The translations under genes and the position numbers were made by a program. The notes beneath the pieces are model-generated. The model saw only the letters and a program-made list of their open reading frames with translations. It was not told the origin of the DNA and did not search any database. A stretch of 64,000 nucleotides of DNA from Actibacterium sp. MT2.3-13A (GTDB lineage: Bacteria > Pseudomonadota > Alphaproteobacteria > Rhodobacterales > Rhodobacteraceae): NCBI RefSeq assembly GCF_018139985.1, contig NZ_JAGSOU010000007.1, positions 1-64,000 of the forward strand. The letters run 5' to 3'. The first letter of the stretch is position 1; every line of letters begins with the position of its first letter. Shown piece by piece: positions 33,994 to 42,342 of the stretch.

Positions 33994-36192
33994 ATGAACA
34001 GCAGGGTAACTCCGTTCGGACCGGGCCCCTTCCCGTTGCGCAGGCCGCTTCCCGAAACCGAGGAGGGGGATCAGGTGGACGTGCGTGAACTGTTTCGCAT
34101 GGTGGCGCGCCGCAAATGGCTGATCGCGGGCATCACGGTTCTTTGCGCCGTGCTGGCGGGAATCGCCGTCAGCCAGATCACGCCGCGCTACACCTCGGTC
34201 TCGAAGGTGATGCTGGACGCGCGCCGCAGCCAGGTCATCACCGACGCGGAGGTCGTGTCGGACCTCGATCTCAGCGAGCAGGTGGTCAACGGCGAGGCGG
34301 CGGTGCTGCGCTCGAACGTGCTGATCGAAAAGGTGATCCGCGAGATCGGCATGGACCGGCTCGCCATGATGGACCCCGCCAACCGGCCGCTATCGCTGGC
34401 GGATCGCGCGAAGGCGGCGGTCATCGGGCTGATCGGCCCCGAACCCGTGCCGCCGCCGTCGCCCGAAGTCGCGGAGGCCGCCCGGATGGAGCGGCTGGTC
34501 CGCGCCATCCGCGACGGTCAGACCGTGCGCCGCGAGGGCGAATCCTTTGTCATCTCGATCTTGATCGAGACCGAGGATCCGGTGCTTTCCACCCTGCTGG
34601 CCAATACCATTGCCGACCAGTATATCGCCGCGCAGCTGACCGGCCGGCGCGAGACCGCGCAGCGCGCCAGCACGTCGCTGGAGGATCGCGTGGCCGAGCT
34701 GCGCGCCCAGGTCGAGGAGGCGGAGGCCGCGGTGGAGCAGTATCGGGCCGAGATCCTGATCCTCGAAGGCGGCAGCCTGGGCGCGGCCGCGGGGCAGCTC
34801 GAGGAGTTGAACAACCAGCTGATCGTGGCGCGCTCGGACCGGATCGCGGTCGAGGCGCGCTACACCCAGATCGCCCGCGTGATCGAGCAGCAGGGCATGG
34901 GCGCGGTGGCCAATATCGTCACCTCGCCGATGATCGAGGTGCTGCACGAGGAACTGCTGGCCGCGACTCGCAAGGATGCCGTCTGGGCCGAGCGCTACGA
35001 TGCCAGTCACCCCGAGCGCGTGCGGCTGGCGGCCGAGATCGCCGGGATCGAGGCGGACCTGACCCGCGAGGTCGCCAAGATGGTCGAGATCCAGAAAAGC
35101 GAGCTGGAGGTGGCCATGTCCCGCGAAGAGGCCATGCAGAAAAGCCTGTCGGAGGTCGAGGAGCGCCTCCTGGCGATCTCGCGCGCCACGATCGGGCTGC
35201 GCCAGCTGGAGCGCGAGTCCTCGGCCAAGCGCCAGACCTATGAGGGCCTGCTGGAGCGCCTGAACGAGACCCGCACCCAGGAACAGCTTCAGGAACCCGA
35301 TGCGGTGCTGATCGAACGCGCCACGGTGCCCGGTGCCCCCTCGGCGCCGCGGCCCAAGCTGATGGTGGCGCTGGGCGGGATGACCGGCGCGGCGCTGGCG
35401 GTGGGGCTGGTGTTCTTTCTGGAACTGACCGGCGTCGCCTTCCGCTCCGTGCGCGAGCTGGAGGCGGAGACCGGCCTGCCGGTGCTGGACGCGATCCCCG
35501 ATGGCCGGTGGAAGACCCCGCGCGCCGCCTTCGAGGCGTTGCGCGCCGAGCCCTACGGCATCTACGGCGAACGCATCCGGCACCTGCGAACCGCGCTGCT
35601 GATGCGCGACGGGCGCGATGTCTCGCGTTCGATCATGCTGGCCTCCTCGGTGCCGGGCGAGGGCAAGACGACGACGGCGCTGGCGCTGGCGCATATGTCG
35701 GCGCTGGCCGGCAAATCGGTGATCGTGGTCGATTGCGACCTGCGCCGATCGTCGCTGCAGGCGGCCTTCAAGTGGCGGATGGCGCATGATTTCGTCGATT
35801 TCATCGAGAACCGCTGCGACATCGACGAGGCGATCCATTCCGACCCCGACCTGGGGTTCGACGTGCTGGCCGCCTCAGGGTCGCATCCCGGCACCGCCGA
35901 CCAGCTGTCGGCGAATTGGCTTAAGCCGCTGATCAACGAGCTGAAGCGGGTCTACGACGTCGTCATCGTCGATGCCCCGGCGCTGCTGGCTGTGTCGGAC
36001 GCGCTGGTGCTGGCGCAGGCGGTGGACAGCCGCGTCTACCTGGTGCGCTGGAACGATACCCCGCGCCACGCGGTCCAGAAGGGGCTGGCCGCCTTTGCCG
36101 AGATGGGGGTGGTGCTGGATGGCACGGTGATGACCATGGTGGACAGCAGCAAGAGCCCCGACACCTACGCCAGCGACTATTCCTATGCCTGA
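33994..36192 (+). CDS. Wzc-like polysaccharide co-polymerase with BY-kinase domain (copy 1)
   Basis: 732 residues from the ATG at 33994 (GGAG seven bases upstream); an ATG at 33979 is possible. The chosen start gives the same length as the second copy. N-terminal Wzz domain with a membrane span (KWLIAGITVLCAVLAGIAVS), a long coiled coil (about 230-460), a second span, then the tyrosine-autokinase domain: Walker A SSVPGEGKTTT, A' VIVVDCDLRR, Walker B VVIVDAPAL, and a short C-terminal Tyr cluster (DTYASDYSYA). It controls chain length and export. Confidence 0.88.
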   Translation: MNSRVTPFGPGPFPLRRPLPETEEGDQVDVRELFRMVARRKWLIAGITVLCAVLAGIAVSQITPRYTSVSKVMLDARRSQVITDAEVVSDLDLSEQVVNGEAAVLRSNVLIEKVIREIGMDRLAMMDPANRPLSLADRAKAAVIGLIGPEPVPPPSPEVAEAARMERLVRAIRDGQTVRREGESFVISILIETEDPVLSTLLANTIADQYIAAQLTGRRETAQRASTSLEDRVAELRAQVEEAEAAVEQYRAEILILEGGSLGAAAGQLEELNNQLIVARSDRIAVEARYTQIARVIEQQGMGAVANIVTSPMIEVLHEELLAATRKDAVWAERYDASHPERVRLAAEIAGIEADLTREVAKMVEIQKSELEVAMSREEAMQKSLSEVEERLLAISRATIGLRQLERESSAKRQTYEGLLERLNETRTQEQLQEPDAVLIERATVPGAPSAPRPKLMVALGGMTGAALAVGLVFFLELTGVAFRSVRELEAETGLPVLDAIPDGRWKTPRAAFEALRAEPYGIYGERIRHLRTALLMRDGRDVSRSIMLASSVPGEGKTTTALALAHMSALAGKSVIVVDCDLRRSSLQAAFKWRMAHDFVDFIENRCDIDEAIHSDPDLGFDVLAASGSHPGTADQLSANWLKPLINELKRVYDVVIVDAPALLAVSDALVLAQAVDSRVYLVRWNDTPRHAVQKGLAAFAEMGVVLDGTVMTMVDSSKSPDTYASDYSYA

Positions 36193-36221
36193 GCCAGGGC
36201 CGGCATACGGAGGCTGCCGCC

Positions 36222-37346
36222 ATGGCTGAGCGCGGCGACGATCGGCGCGTGGCGCTGATCCATTACTGGCTGGTCGGCATGCGCGGCGGCGAGAAGGTGC
36301 TCGAGGCGCTGTGCGAGATGTTCCCGCAGGCCGATATCTTCACCCATGTGGTCGTGCCCGGGCGGCTGAGCCCCGCCCTGCAGCGGCACCGGATCTTCAC
36401 CACCTCGGTCGCGCGCCTGCCCTTCGCGCCGAAGCTCTACCAGAAATACCTGCCCTTCATGCCGCGCGCGCTGGAGGAGATCGACCTCACCGGCTACGAC
36501 CTCGTGATCTCGTCCGAGGCGGGGCCGGCCAAGGGCGTCATCGCCCCGCCCGACGCGCCGCATCTGTGCTACTGCCATTCGCCCATGCGCTATCTGTGGG
36601 ACCAGTATCACACCTATCGCAGCGGCGCGGGCTGGCTGACGCGGCAGCTGATGCCGCCGCTGGCGCACCGGCTGCGCGGCTGGGACGTGACCTCGGCCGC
36701 GCGGGTCGACGGCTTCGCGGCGAATTCCAACCATGTCGCCGCGCGCATCCGCAAATACTGGGGGCGCGAGGCGGACGTGGTGCATCCGCCGGTGGCGGTG
36801 GCAGATTTCGCCCCCGTGCCGCGCGCCGAGCTGGGCGATTTCTACCTCTGGGCCGGGGAACTCGCGCCCTACAAACGCCCCGATATCGCGGTCGAGGCCC
36901 TCACCCGGCTCAACAGGCCCCTGGTCGTGATCGGCGGACCGGACAAGACCCGCGCGGCGCTGGCGGCCAAGGCCGGGGCCAATGTCACTTTCCTGGGGCA
37001 GGTGCCCTTCGACGTGCTTCGCGCGCATATGGCGCGCTGCAAGGCGCTGATCTTTCCGGGCGAGGAGGATTTCGGCATCGTCCCGGTCGAGGTCATGGCC
37101 TCGGGCCGGCCGGTCATCGCCTATGGCCGCGGGGGCGCGCTGGACACGGTGCTGGAGGGCGAGACCGGGCTGCTGTTCCGGGAGCAGAGCGTCGAGGCGC
37201 TGATCGACGCGGTGGAGCGGTTCGAGGCGCTGGGGCTGGACCGGACGGACCCCGCCGCGCTGATCGCCCATGCCCGGCGGTTCGACCCCGACGCCTTCCG
37301 CGAGGGCATCACGCGCAGCCTCGGCGCGCTGGGGGTGGATCTGTAG
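36222..37346 (+). CDS. GT4-family glycosyltransferase
   Basis: 374 residues, GGAGG eight bases before the ATG. GT-B fold: VALIHYWLVGMRGGEKVLEA at the N-terminus, CYCHSPMRYLWDQYHTYRSG, then YLWAGELAPYKRPDIAVEAL, and the GT4 E-x7-E element EDFGIVPVEVMASGRPVIA. It resembles WbaZ-type mannosyltransferases. It adds a sugar to the lipid-linked repeat unit at the cytoplasmic face. It is 29 bases after the Wzc-like gene. The exact sugar is unknown. Confidence 0.8.
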   Translation: MAERGDDRRVALIHYWLVGMRGGEKVLEALCEMFPQADIFTHVVVPGRLSPALQRHRIFTTSVARLPFAPKLYQKYLPFMPRALEEIDLTGYDLVISSEAGPAKGVIAPPDAPHLCYCHSPMRYLWDQYHTYRSGAGWLTRQLMPPLAHRLRGWDVTSAARVDGFAANSNHVAARIRKYWGREADVVHPPVAVADFAPVPRAELGDFYLWAGELAPYKRPDIAVEALTRLNRPLVVIGGPDKTRAALAAKAGANVTFLGQVPFDVLRAHMARCKALIFPGEEDFGIVPVEVMASGRPVIAYGRGGALDTVLEGETGLLFREQSVEALIDAVERFEALGLDRTDPAALIAHARRFDPDAFREGITRSLGALGVDL

Positions 37347-37366
37347 CGCCCGAAGGCTGCCGCGGC

Positions 37367-38608
37367 TCAGCCCGCGGGGCTCCGCGATGCCGCGTCGAGC
37401 AATCCCGAATAGATGTCGAGAAGCCCGTCGCACCAGGCCTCGGGCGTCGTGGTGATCTCTGCCGCGGCGGCCGCGGTCCGGGCGGACATCCGCCGCACCG
37501 CGCCGTCGTCATCGGCGATCCGCCGCAGCGCTTGGGAGAGCGACGCCGCATTCCCGGCGGCGAAGCTGACGCCGGCGCCGAAACGGTCGATGTCCGAACT
37601 GAGCAGCATGCTGTCCGAGATCACCACCGGGACCCCCGCCAGCAGCGCCTCGACCGGGGCGAGGCCGTAAGGCTCGGGGCCGAGGGTGGGCGCGACCAGC
37701 GCGCGGGCCTGGCGCATGCTTTCGGCCAGTTTGTCCCTGTCGGCCCAGCCGTCGAGGCAATGCTCGGGATAGGCCGCGGCCAGGCGCGCGCGGTCCAGGC
37801 CATCGCCGAGGATCCGCAGTTTCACGCCGGCGCGCCGCGCCGCCTCGGCCAGCAGGAAGACGCCCTTGTAGGCGTGCACGTCGCCGACATAGAGGAACTC
37901 TGCGTTTGCTGCCGGGTCCGCCGGTGCGGGGAGCAGCGGCTCTGCCGGGTTGGGCAGGACCTCGGTCCTGAGCTGCGGCCGGCCCGCGGCCAGGCGCGCG
38001 CGCATCCCCGCGTGAATGAGGACGGTCACGGCTGTGCCGAACAGCCGCCGCGTCTCGCGGTCCTGAAGGCCCTGACGCGTCACGCGCCACAGCTTCTGCG
38101 CGTAGCTCCGCTTGTCGCAGTTCCGCGCGATGCAGGCGGCGGACAGCCCCGTGCGGGCGCAGCTTTCCCCGGCGCGGAAGTCGAAGAAGGCGCCGTTCGG
38201 GCAGCTCAGGAAATAGTCGTGGGCATGCAGCACCACCCGCGCGCGCACCGGCTGCAGGGCCCGCAGCACCGAGGGCGACAAGGTCTGCTGGATGCCATGC
38301 ACATGGTAGATGATGCGCGGGTCGTCCTGCGTGGCGATCCAGTCGCGCAGGGCGGCGTGCGCGGCGCGGTTCCAAAGACCGCCCAGCGCCGCCGCCAGCC
38401 TGCCCTGCTCCAGCAGCCGCGCGCCGCCCAGCGCCACCAGCTGCACACCCTCGGGCATCGCGCCGCCCGCGTCGCCGGCAAAGACGGTGACCGGCACGCC
38501 GCGCGCGCTCAGCAGTCCGGTCTGGAGCATCGCCAGTTTCGAGGCGCCGCCGCGGACGGATGCGAAATCGGTGATCACGACCACCCGGCTTGGACGGGTC
38601 CCTGTCAT
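37367..38608 (-). CDS. GT4-family glycosyltransferase
   Basis: 413 residues, GT-B fold. N-terminus VVVITDFASVRGGASKLAML has the glycine-rich acceptor-domain loop. A Cys-rich insertion (CPNGAFFDFRAGESCARTG, CIARNCDKRSYAQKLW) is typical of one GT4 branch found in capsule clusters. The donor domain has EFLYVGDVHAYKGVFLLAEA and the E-x7-E motif PEPYGLAPVEALLAG. It overlaps the GT2 gene on its own strand by ATGA and converges on the preceding GT4 gene. Confidence 0.8.
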   Translation of the reverse strand: MTGTRPSRVVVITDFASVRGGASKLAMLQTGLLSARGVPVTVFAGDAGGAMPEGVQLVALGGARLLEQGRLAAALGGLWNRAAHAALRDWIATQDDPRIIYHVHGIQQTLSPSVLRALQPVRARVVLHAHDYFLSCPNGAFFDFRAGESCARTGLSAACIARNCDKRSYAQKLWRVTRQGLQDRETRRLFGTAVTVLIHAGMRARLAAGRPQLRTEVLPNPAEPLLPAPADPAANAEFLYVGDVHAYKGVFLLAEAARRAGVKLRILGDGLDRARLAAAYPEHCLDGWADRDKLAESMRQARALVAPTLGPEPYGLAPVEALLAGVPVVISDSMLLSSDIDRFGAGVSFAAGNAASLSQALRRIADDDGAVRRMSARTAAAAAEITTTPEAWCDGLLDIYSGLLDAASRSPAG

Positions 38609-39486
38609 TCGAAGTCCTTCACGCGCTCGGGACGCAGCTCGCCGGTCGCGATGTCACGCATGGCGCGCAGGTTGCCGCGCAGCCGCCCGCGCCGGTCGAT
38701 CTCCGGCTCGGGGTAAAGCGAACGGACAAGGTTGCTGACCACGTTGCGCAGCATGATCGCGAAGGCGCGGGTGCCGCGCATCGTCCGTTTCGAACGCAGG
38801 TAGAGCGGATTGGCGATTTGCGAGTATCCCAGCCGCAGCCCGCCGCTGCGCCCCGTCTTGGTGCCCAGATGCACCCCGCGCAGCGTGTTGGCGCGCACGA
38901 TCCGGCCGTAGGCGGAGAGCTGGCGCGAGAAATCGACATCTTCGAGCCAGCCGTAGAAGGGCAGGTTGGGGTCGAAGCGCAGATTGTGCTCGACCACGGG
39001 CCGTGCCCGGATCGCCATGTTGCAGCCATAGCCGTTGTAGACCGTCGCCAGATGTCCCGAACATGCGCCCGACGCCACCGCCCCGAGGTATTTCGCGGCC
39101 TCGTCATGGGCGAGGCCGGGGCCGTGGATGCCGTCGGCCAAGACCCGGCCGGTTGCGAGGACCACGTCCCGATGTCCCTCGAACAGCCGCTCCAGGCAGG
39201 CCAGGTAGTCCCGCGCCATCACGAAATCGTCGTCGAGGAACAGGAGGATGTCCTCAGCGTCCAACATCTCCAGCGTGCGGTTGCGTTGCCGGGTCAGCCC
39301 GATCTCGGACTGCACCACCTGCATCGGGAAGGGCAGTCCCTCCAGATCGGAGAGGTCGATATCGCCGTCGCGCGCGCAGACGACGACCAGAAGGTCCGGC
39401 AGCCGCGTCTGCCCTGCGATGTCGCGGATGGTGGGGCCGACGATGCGGCGGCGGCCGGTCGTCGGGATGGAAACGACGAGGCGCAT
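38605..39486 (-). CDS. GT2-family glycosyltransferase (copy 1)
   Basis: 293 residues, GT-A fold. The nucleotide-sugar Asp triplet is LLFLDDDFVM, with VYNGYGCNMAIRA, the base region WLEDVDFSRQLSAYG and GVHLGTKTGRSGG. It is a clear paralog of the gene at 59754-60719, with the same blocks in the same order plus a shared C-terminus (DRRGRLRGNL). It would transfer an NDP-sugar in EPS assembly. It is divergent from a 44-residue membrane-protein gene. Confidence 0.85.
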   Translation of the reverse strand: MRLVVSIPTTGRRRIVGPTIRDIAGQTRLPDLLVVVCARDGDIDLSDLEGLPFPMQVVQSEIGLTRQRNRTLEMLDAEDILLFLDDDFVMARDYLACLERLFEGHRDVVLATGRVLADGIHGPGLAHDEAAKYLGAVASGACSGHLATVYNGYGCNMAIRARPVVEHNLRFDPNLPFYGWLEDVDFSRQLSAYGRIVRANTLRGVHLGTKTGRSGGLRLGYSQIANPLYLRSKRTMRGTRAFAIMLRNVVSNLVRSLYPEPEIDRRGRLRGNLRAMRDIATGELRPERVKDFE

Positions 39487-39623
39487 GCTCAGCTCTGCTC
39501 CGGCATCGGCGAAATCATGACAAAATGGGCCCCTTTCCGGGATTGGTGTTGATCGGGAAACAGCCCCAGTTTACGCTGAAAAATAACGGTTGGACAAAAA
39601 AACCCTCTCCACGAGCAGGCACC

Positions 39624-39758
39624 ATGAAAAAGCGCGATTTCACACCAGAGAACTGCCCCTCCTGGGTGCAGCGGCTGTCCGGCGGGACACTCAACGCTCT
39701 TGTCGTCATCGGGTGTTCCATCACCTGGGCATCAGTTGTCGGGATTGCTGTTCTCTGA
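39624..39758 (+). CDS. 44-residue single-span membrane microprotein (copy 1)
   Basis: A short gene from the ATG at 39624 to the TGA at 39756-39758. A basic N-terminus (MKKRDF) and a CPSW motif are followed by one membrane span (ALVVIGCSITWASVVGIAVL). It is a homolog of the 41-residue protein at 59481-59606: aligned without gaps over residues 11-44, 16 of 34 are identical, including CPxW, VVIGC, W and SVxG. Both copies lie tail-to-tail with an ExoY-like transferase gene (here 18 bases away) and divergent from a GT2 gene. The repeated pattern is the main evidence that it is real. Function unknown. Confidence 0.7.
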   Translation: MKKRDFTPENCPSWVQRLSGGTLNALVVIGCSITWASVVGIAVL

Positions 39759-39776
39759 ACCTGCGGCCGGACGGTC

Positions 39777-40475
39777 CTAGCACGCGCCGTCGCGGACGAG
39801 CATGACCTTGATCGTCTTCAGGATGATCCAGATATCCATCCGGAAACTGCGGTTGCGCACATAGTCGATGTCCATCGCCACCCGCTCGTCATAGGTCGTG
39901 CGGCTGCGTCCCATCACCTGCCAGAGCCCGGTGACGCCGGGGCGCACCGACAGGTAGTCCTTGAAATGCTCGCCGTAATGATGCGCCTCCTCCGCCACGA
40001 TCGGGCGCGGGCCGACCACGGACATCTCGCCGCGGAGCACGTTCCAGAACTGCGGAAGCTCGTCGAGGCTGGTCTTGCGAAAGAACTCTCCGATGCAGGT
40101 GATGCGCGGGTCGTCCTCCAGCTTCTGGTTGGCGTCCCATTCCGCGCGGGCCTTGGGGTCCGTGTCCAGGATCGCCTTCAGCCGCTCTTCGGCATCATTG
40201 GCCATGGTGCGGAACTTGAGGCAGTTGAAGATCCGGCCATCCCGGCCGATGCGCTTGTGGCGAAACAGGATCGGGCCGCCGTCTCCGAGCAGGATCACCA
40301 GCGAAATGACGATCAGGAATGGCGCGAAGAAGAGGAGCGCGAGGACGGAAAAGCACCGGTCAAAGACCGCTTTTGCCGCGTCCCCTCCCGATGCCGCGCG
40401 CTCGTCGCCGCGGGTCTCGGGTGGCGCGTCATGCCCGGAGGGGGAATAGGCACCTGAATGGATGTCGAAATTCAT
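39777..40475 (-). CDS. ExoY-like undecaprenyl-phosphate sugar phosphotransferase (copy 1)
   Basis: 232 residues, WbaP/ExoY catalytic family. One N-terminal membrane helix (FSVLALLFFAPFLIVISLVI), then the catalytic domain with KRIGRDGRIFNCLKFRTM, LDELPQFWNVLRGEMSVVGP and a C-terminal PGVTGLWQVMGRS. It starts the repeat unit by moving sugar-1-phosphate onto undecaprenyl phosphate. It is a paralog of 58782-59474. No Shine-Dalgarno-like sequence is seen upstream of the ATG, only a T-rich stretch, so the transcript may be leaderless. Confidence 0.9.
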   Translation of the reverse strand: MNFDIHSGAYSPSGHDAPPETRGDERAASGGDAAKAVFDRCFSVLALLFFAPFLIVISLVILLGDGGPILFRHKRIGRDGRIFNCLKFRTMANDAEERLKAILDTDPKARAEWDANQKLEDDPRITCIGEFFRKTSLDELPQFWNVLRGEMSVVGPRPIVAEEAHHYGEHFKDYLSVRPGVTGLWQVMGRSRTTYDERVAMDIDYVRNRSFRMDIWIILKTIKVMLVRDGAC

Positions 40476-40494
40476 GGAAAAAACCGATTGAAAA

Positions 40495-40509
40495 TTAACC
40501 GTGCACTAA
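40495..40509. promoter_or_regulatory. CtrA-like element upstream of exoY-type gene
   Basis: TTAA, 7 bases, then CTAA, one mismatch from the CtrA full site TTAA-N7-TTAA. It sits 20-34 bases before the ExoY-like start in an AT-rich 202-bp gap that also contains GTTAAC and ATTAAC. AT-rich promoters make chance hits easy. Confidence 0.25.
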
Positions 40510-40677
40510 CTTGGCGGATCCCGCGGGCGGGACGCCGTCGAATCGTAGACGTTAACGAGTATACGGGAATCCGGGCGGGCGGCCCAAAGATTCACGGATT
40601 ATTAACAGATACTGACGGTTCGTCCGGGCGCCACCGTCCCAGGCGCGGCATGTGCGGGATCGCCGTCCGCCCGCCGG

Positions 40678-42117
40678 TCAGAGTCTGCGCCGCGCGAGTT
40701 GAAGAACCAGCCGGCGCAGTCGGCCGTCCAGCCCGAGCAGGGTCGCGTAGAAAACCACCACGAACCCCGCCGCCAGAAGGACGGCGCGCAACAACGGCGC
40801 AACGGCGTCCAGCGCGGCCGACTGCCCGCCGATGAGCGGAACGGCTGCGGACAGGGCAAGGGCCACCGGCACCGCCCGCAGCCTCAGCAAAACCTGTCCC
40901 CAGCGGATGGCGGCATGACGCTGCATCATCCAGGCGTTGATCGAAAAGATGACCAGCGCCGACGCGACCTGCGCCCAGGCCGTGGCCAGGATCCCGTGGG
41001 GGGCCGCGATGATCGTGATCCCGACGCCGAGGGTCGCGTTGCCCAGAACCATGTAGGGCAGGATGCGCACCATCCCGGCCAGCGACAGGACCGCCTCGTT
41101 CGCCGCGCTTGTTGCCAGCACGGCGTAGGCGATGGCCAGGACGCGGACCACCGGCGCCGCCGGAAGCCACTCCTCTCCCAGCAATCCAAGGGTGATGTCC
41201 TCGGCCAGGAAGGCCGTGGCCGCAAACAGCGGAATGGCGAAGGTCAGAAGAACCGGGAAAAAGCTGTTGGCGCGCTCGCGGAAATCCACCCGCGGGCCCT
41301 GGCTCCTGCGGGTGTTGCGGAACAGGCTCCAGGCCAGAACGCGCGTCGGTTCTCCCAGAACTTCGCCCAGCGCACTGACCAGTCGCTGGCCGGCCCGGAA
41401 ATAGCCCGCATGGGCGGCGCCGAGGAAGGTGCCGATCACCAGCGTGGCGGCATAGAGCCGGATGTTCACCAGAAGGCGCACCGCGACAATCCGGGAGGTG
41501 AACCTCAGGATTTCCCCCGCCTGCTGCCGGGTGATCCCGAAATCCGGCGCCATACGCACGACCGCCAACCCCGCGCCCGCCCAGAACAGCGCGCCCACGA
41601 GCCGCCCCGCGGCCAGGGCAAACACGCCGTGGCCCTGCAGCAGCGCCCAGACCGCGACGGCGAAATTGGCCAGGTCCCCGATGATCGTCGCCACGGCGGC
41701 GGCGGTCAGACGGTCCTCCCAGTTCATCGCGCCGGCGAAGGTTCCGCCGACGCTCGCGAAGAAGATCCATATGGCGAAGATCTGCATCAGCGGCGTTGCC
41801 CGCGGATCATCGATCATGAGTGGCGCGAGATAGCTGAGGGCGATCCCGATGCCGGCCAGAAAGGCCCCTCCGGCCATCGCCAACGCCAGAACACGGCGCG
41901 GTTGGGTGCTGTCGCCGGACCATTGCATGATGTATTCCGGCCAGCCGGCAATGGCGAATTGGGACAGGATCAGCGACCATGTCCAGACCAGCGCGAAGAT
42001 GCCGAATTCGGCCGGGCTCATCACCTGCACCGCCACCATGAAGATGGCGAATTGCACCACTTGCGACAGGATCCGGGAAACCGCCGTCCAGATGCCTCCC
42101 CGGACAGCGCGGCTCAT
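40678..42117 (-). CDS. Wzx-type polysaccharide flippase
   Basis: 479 residues from the ATG at 42117; the longer frame upstream is not protein-like. About 12-14 hydrophobic spans, MOP/MATE superfamily oligosaccharide flippase: N-terminal GIWTAVSRILSQVVQFAIFM with PAEFGIFALVWTW, and a second-half repeat containing RAGQRLVSALGEVLGEP. It flips lipid-linked repeat units to the periplasm for the Wzy polymerases. It is the only Wzx in the window, located between the second Wzy and the first ExoY-like gene. Confidence 0.83.
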   Translation of the reverse strand: MSRAVRGGIWTAVSRILSQVVQFAIFMVAVQVMSPAEFGIFALVWTWSLILSQFAIAGWPEYIMQWSGDSTQPRRVLALAMAGGAFLAGIGIALSYLAPLMIDDPRATPLMQIFAIWIFFASVGGTFAGAMNWEDRLTAAAVATIIGDLANFAVAVWALLQGHGVFALAAGRLVGALFWAGAGLAVVRMAPDFGITRQQAGEILRFTSRIVAVRLLVNIRLYAATLVIGTFLGAAHAGYFRAGQRLVSALGEVLGEPTRVLAWSLFRNTRRSQGPRVDFRERANSFFPVLLTFAIPLFAATAFLAEDITLGLLGEEWLPAAPVVRVLAIAYAVLATSAANEAVLSLAGMVRILPYMVLGNATLGVGITIIAAPHGILATAWAQVASALVIFSINAWMMQRHAAIRWGQVLLRLRAVPVALALSAAVPLIGGQSAALDAVAPLLRAVLLAAGFVVVFYATLLGLDGRLRRLVLQLARRRL

Positions 42118-42342
42118 TCGCCGCGGCTCCGGTTCGGGAGGGCCGAGAGCCGCGGTCGGCCGCGCGAAGGGCTGTGGGCAGTGGGCGGGGTGCTCATGAA
42201 CGTTCTGAAATCCGGATGCCTGTAAATCGCTGTATCCCGCCAAGCTTGCATGATCGCGGGCCGAATGCGAAGGCCCGAAATCGCGCGCGGCGCATCCGGC
42301 AGGGTCCACTTCGGGAAACCCGGGCCGGGCCGCCCGTCGAGC

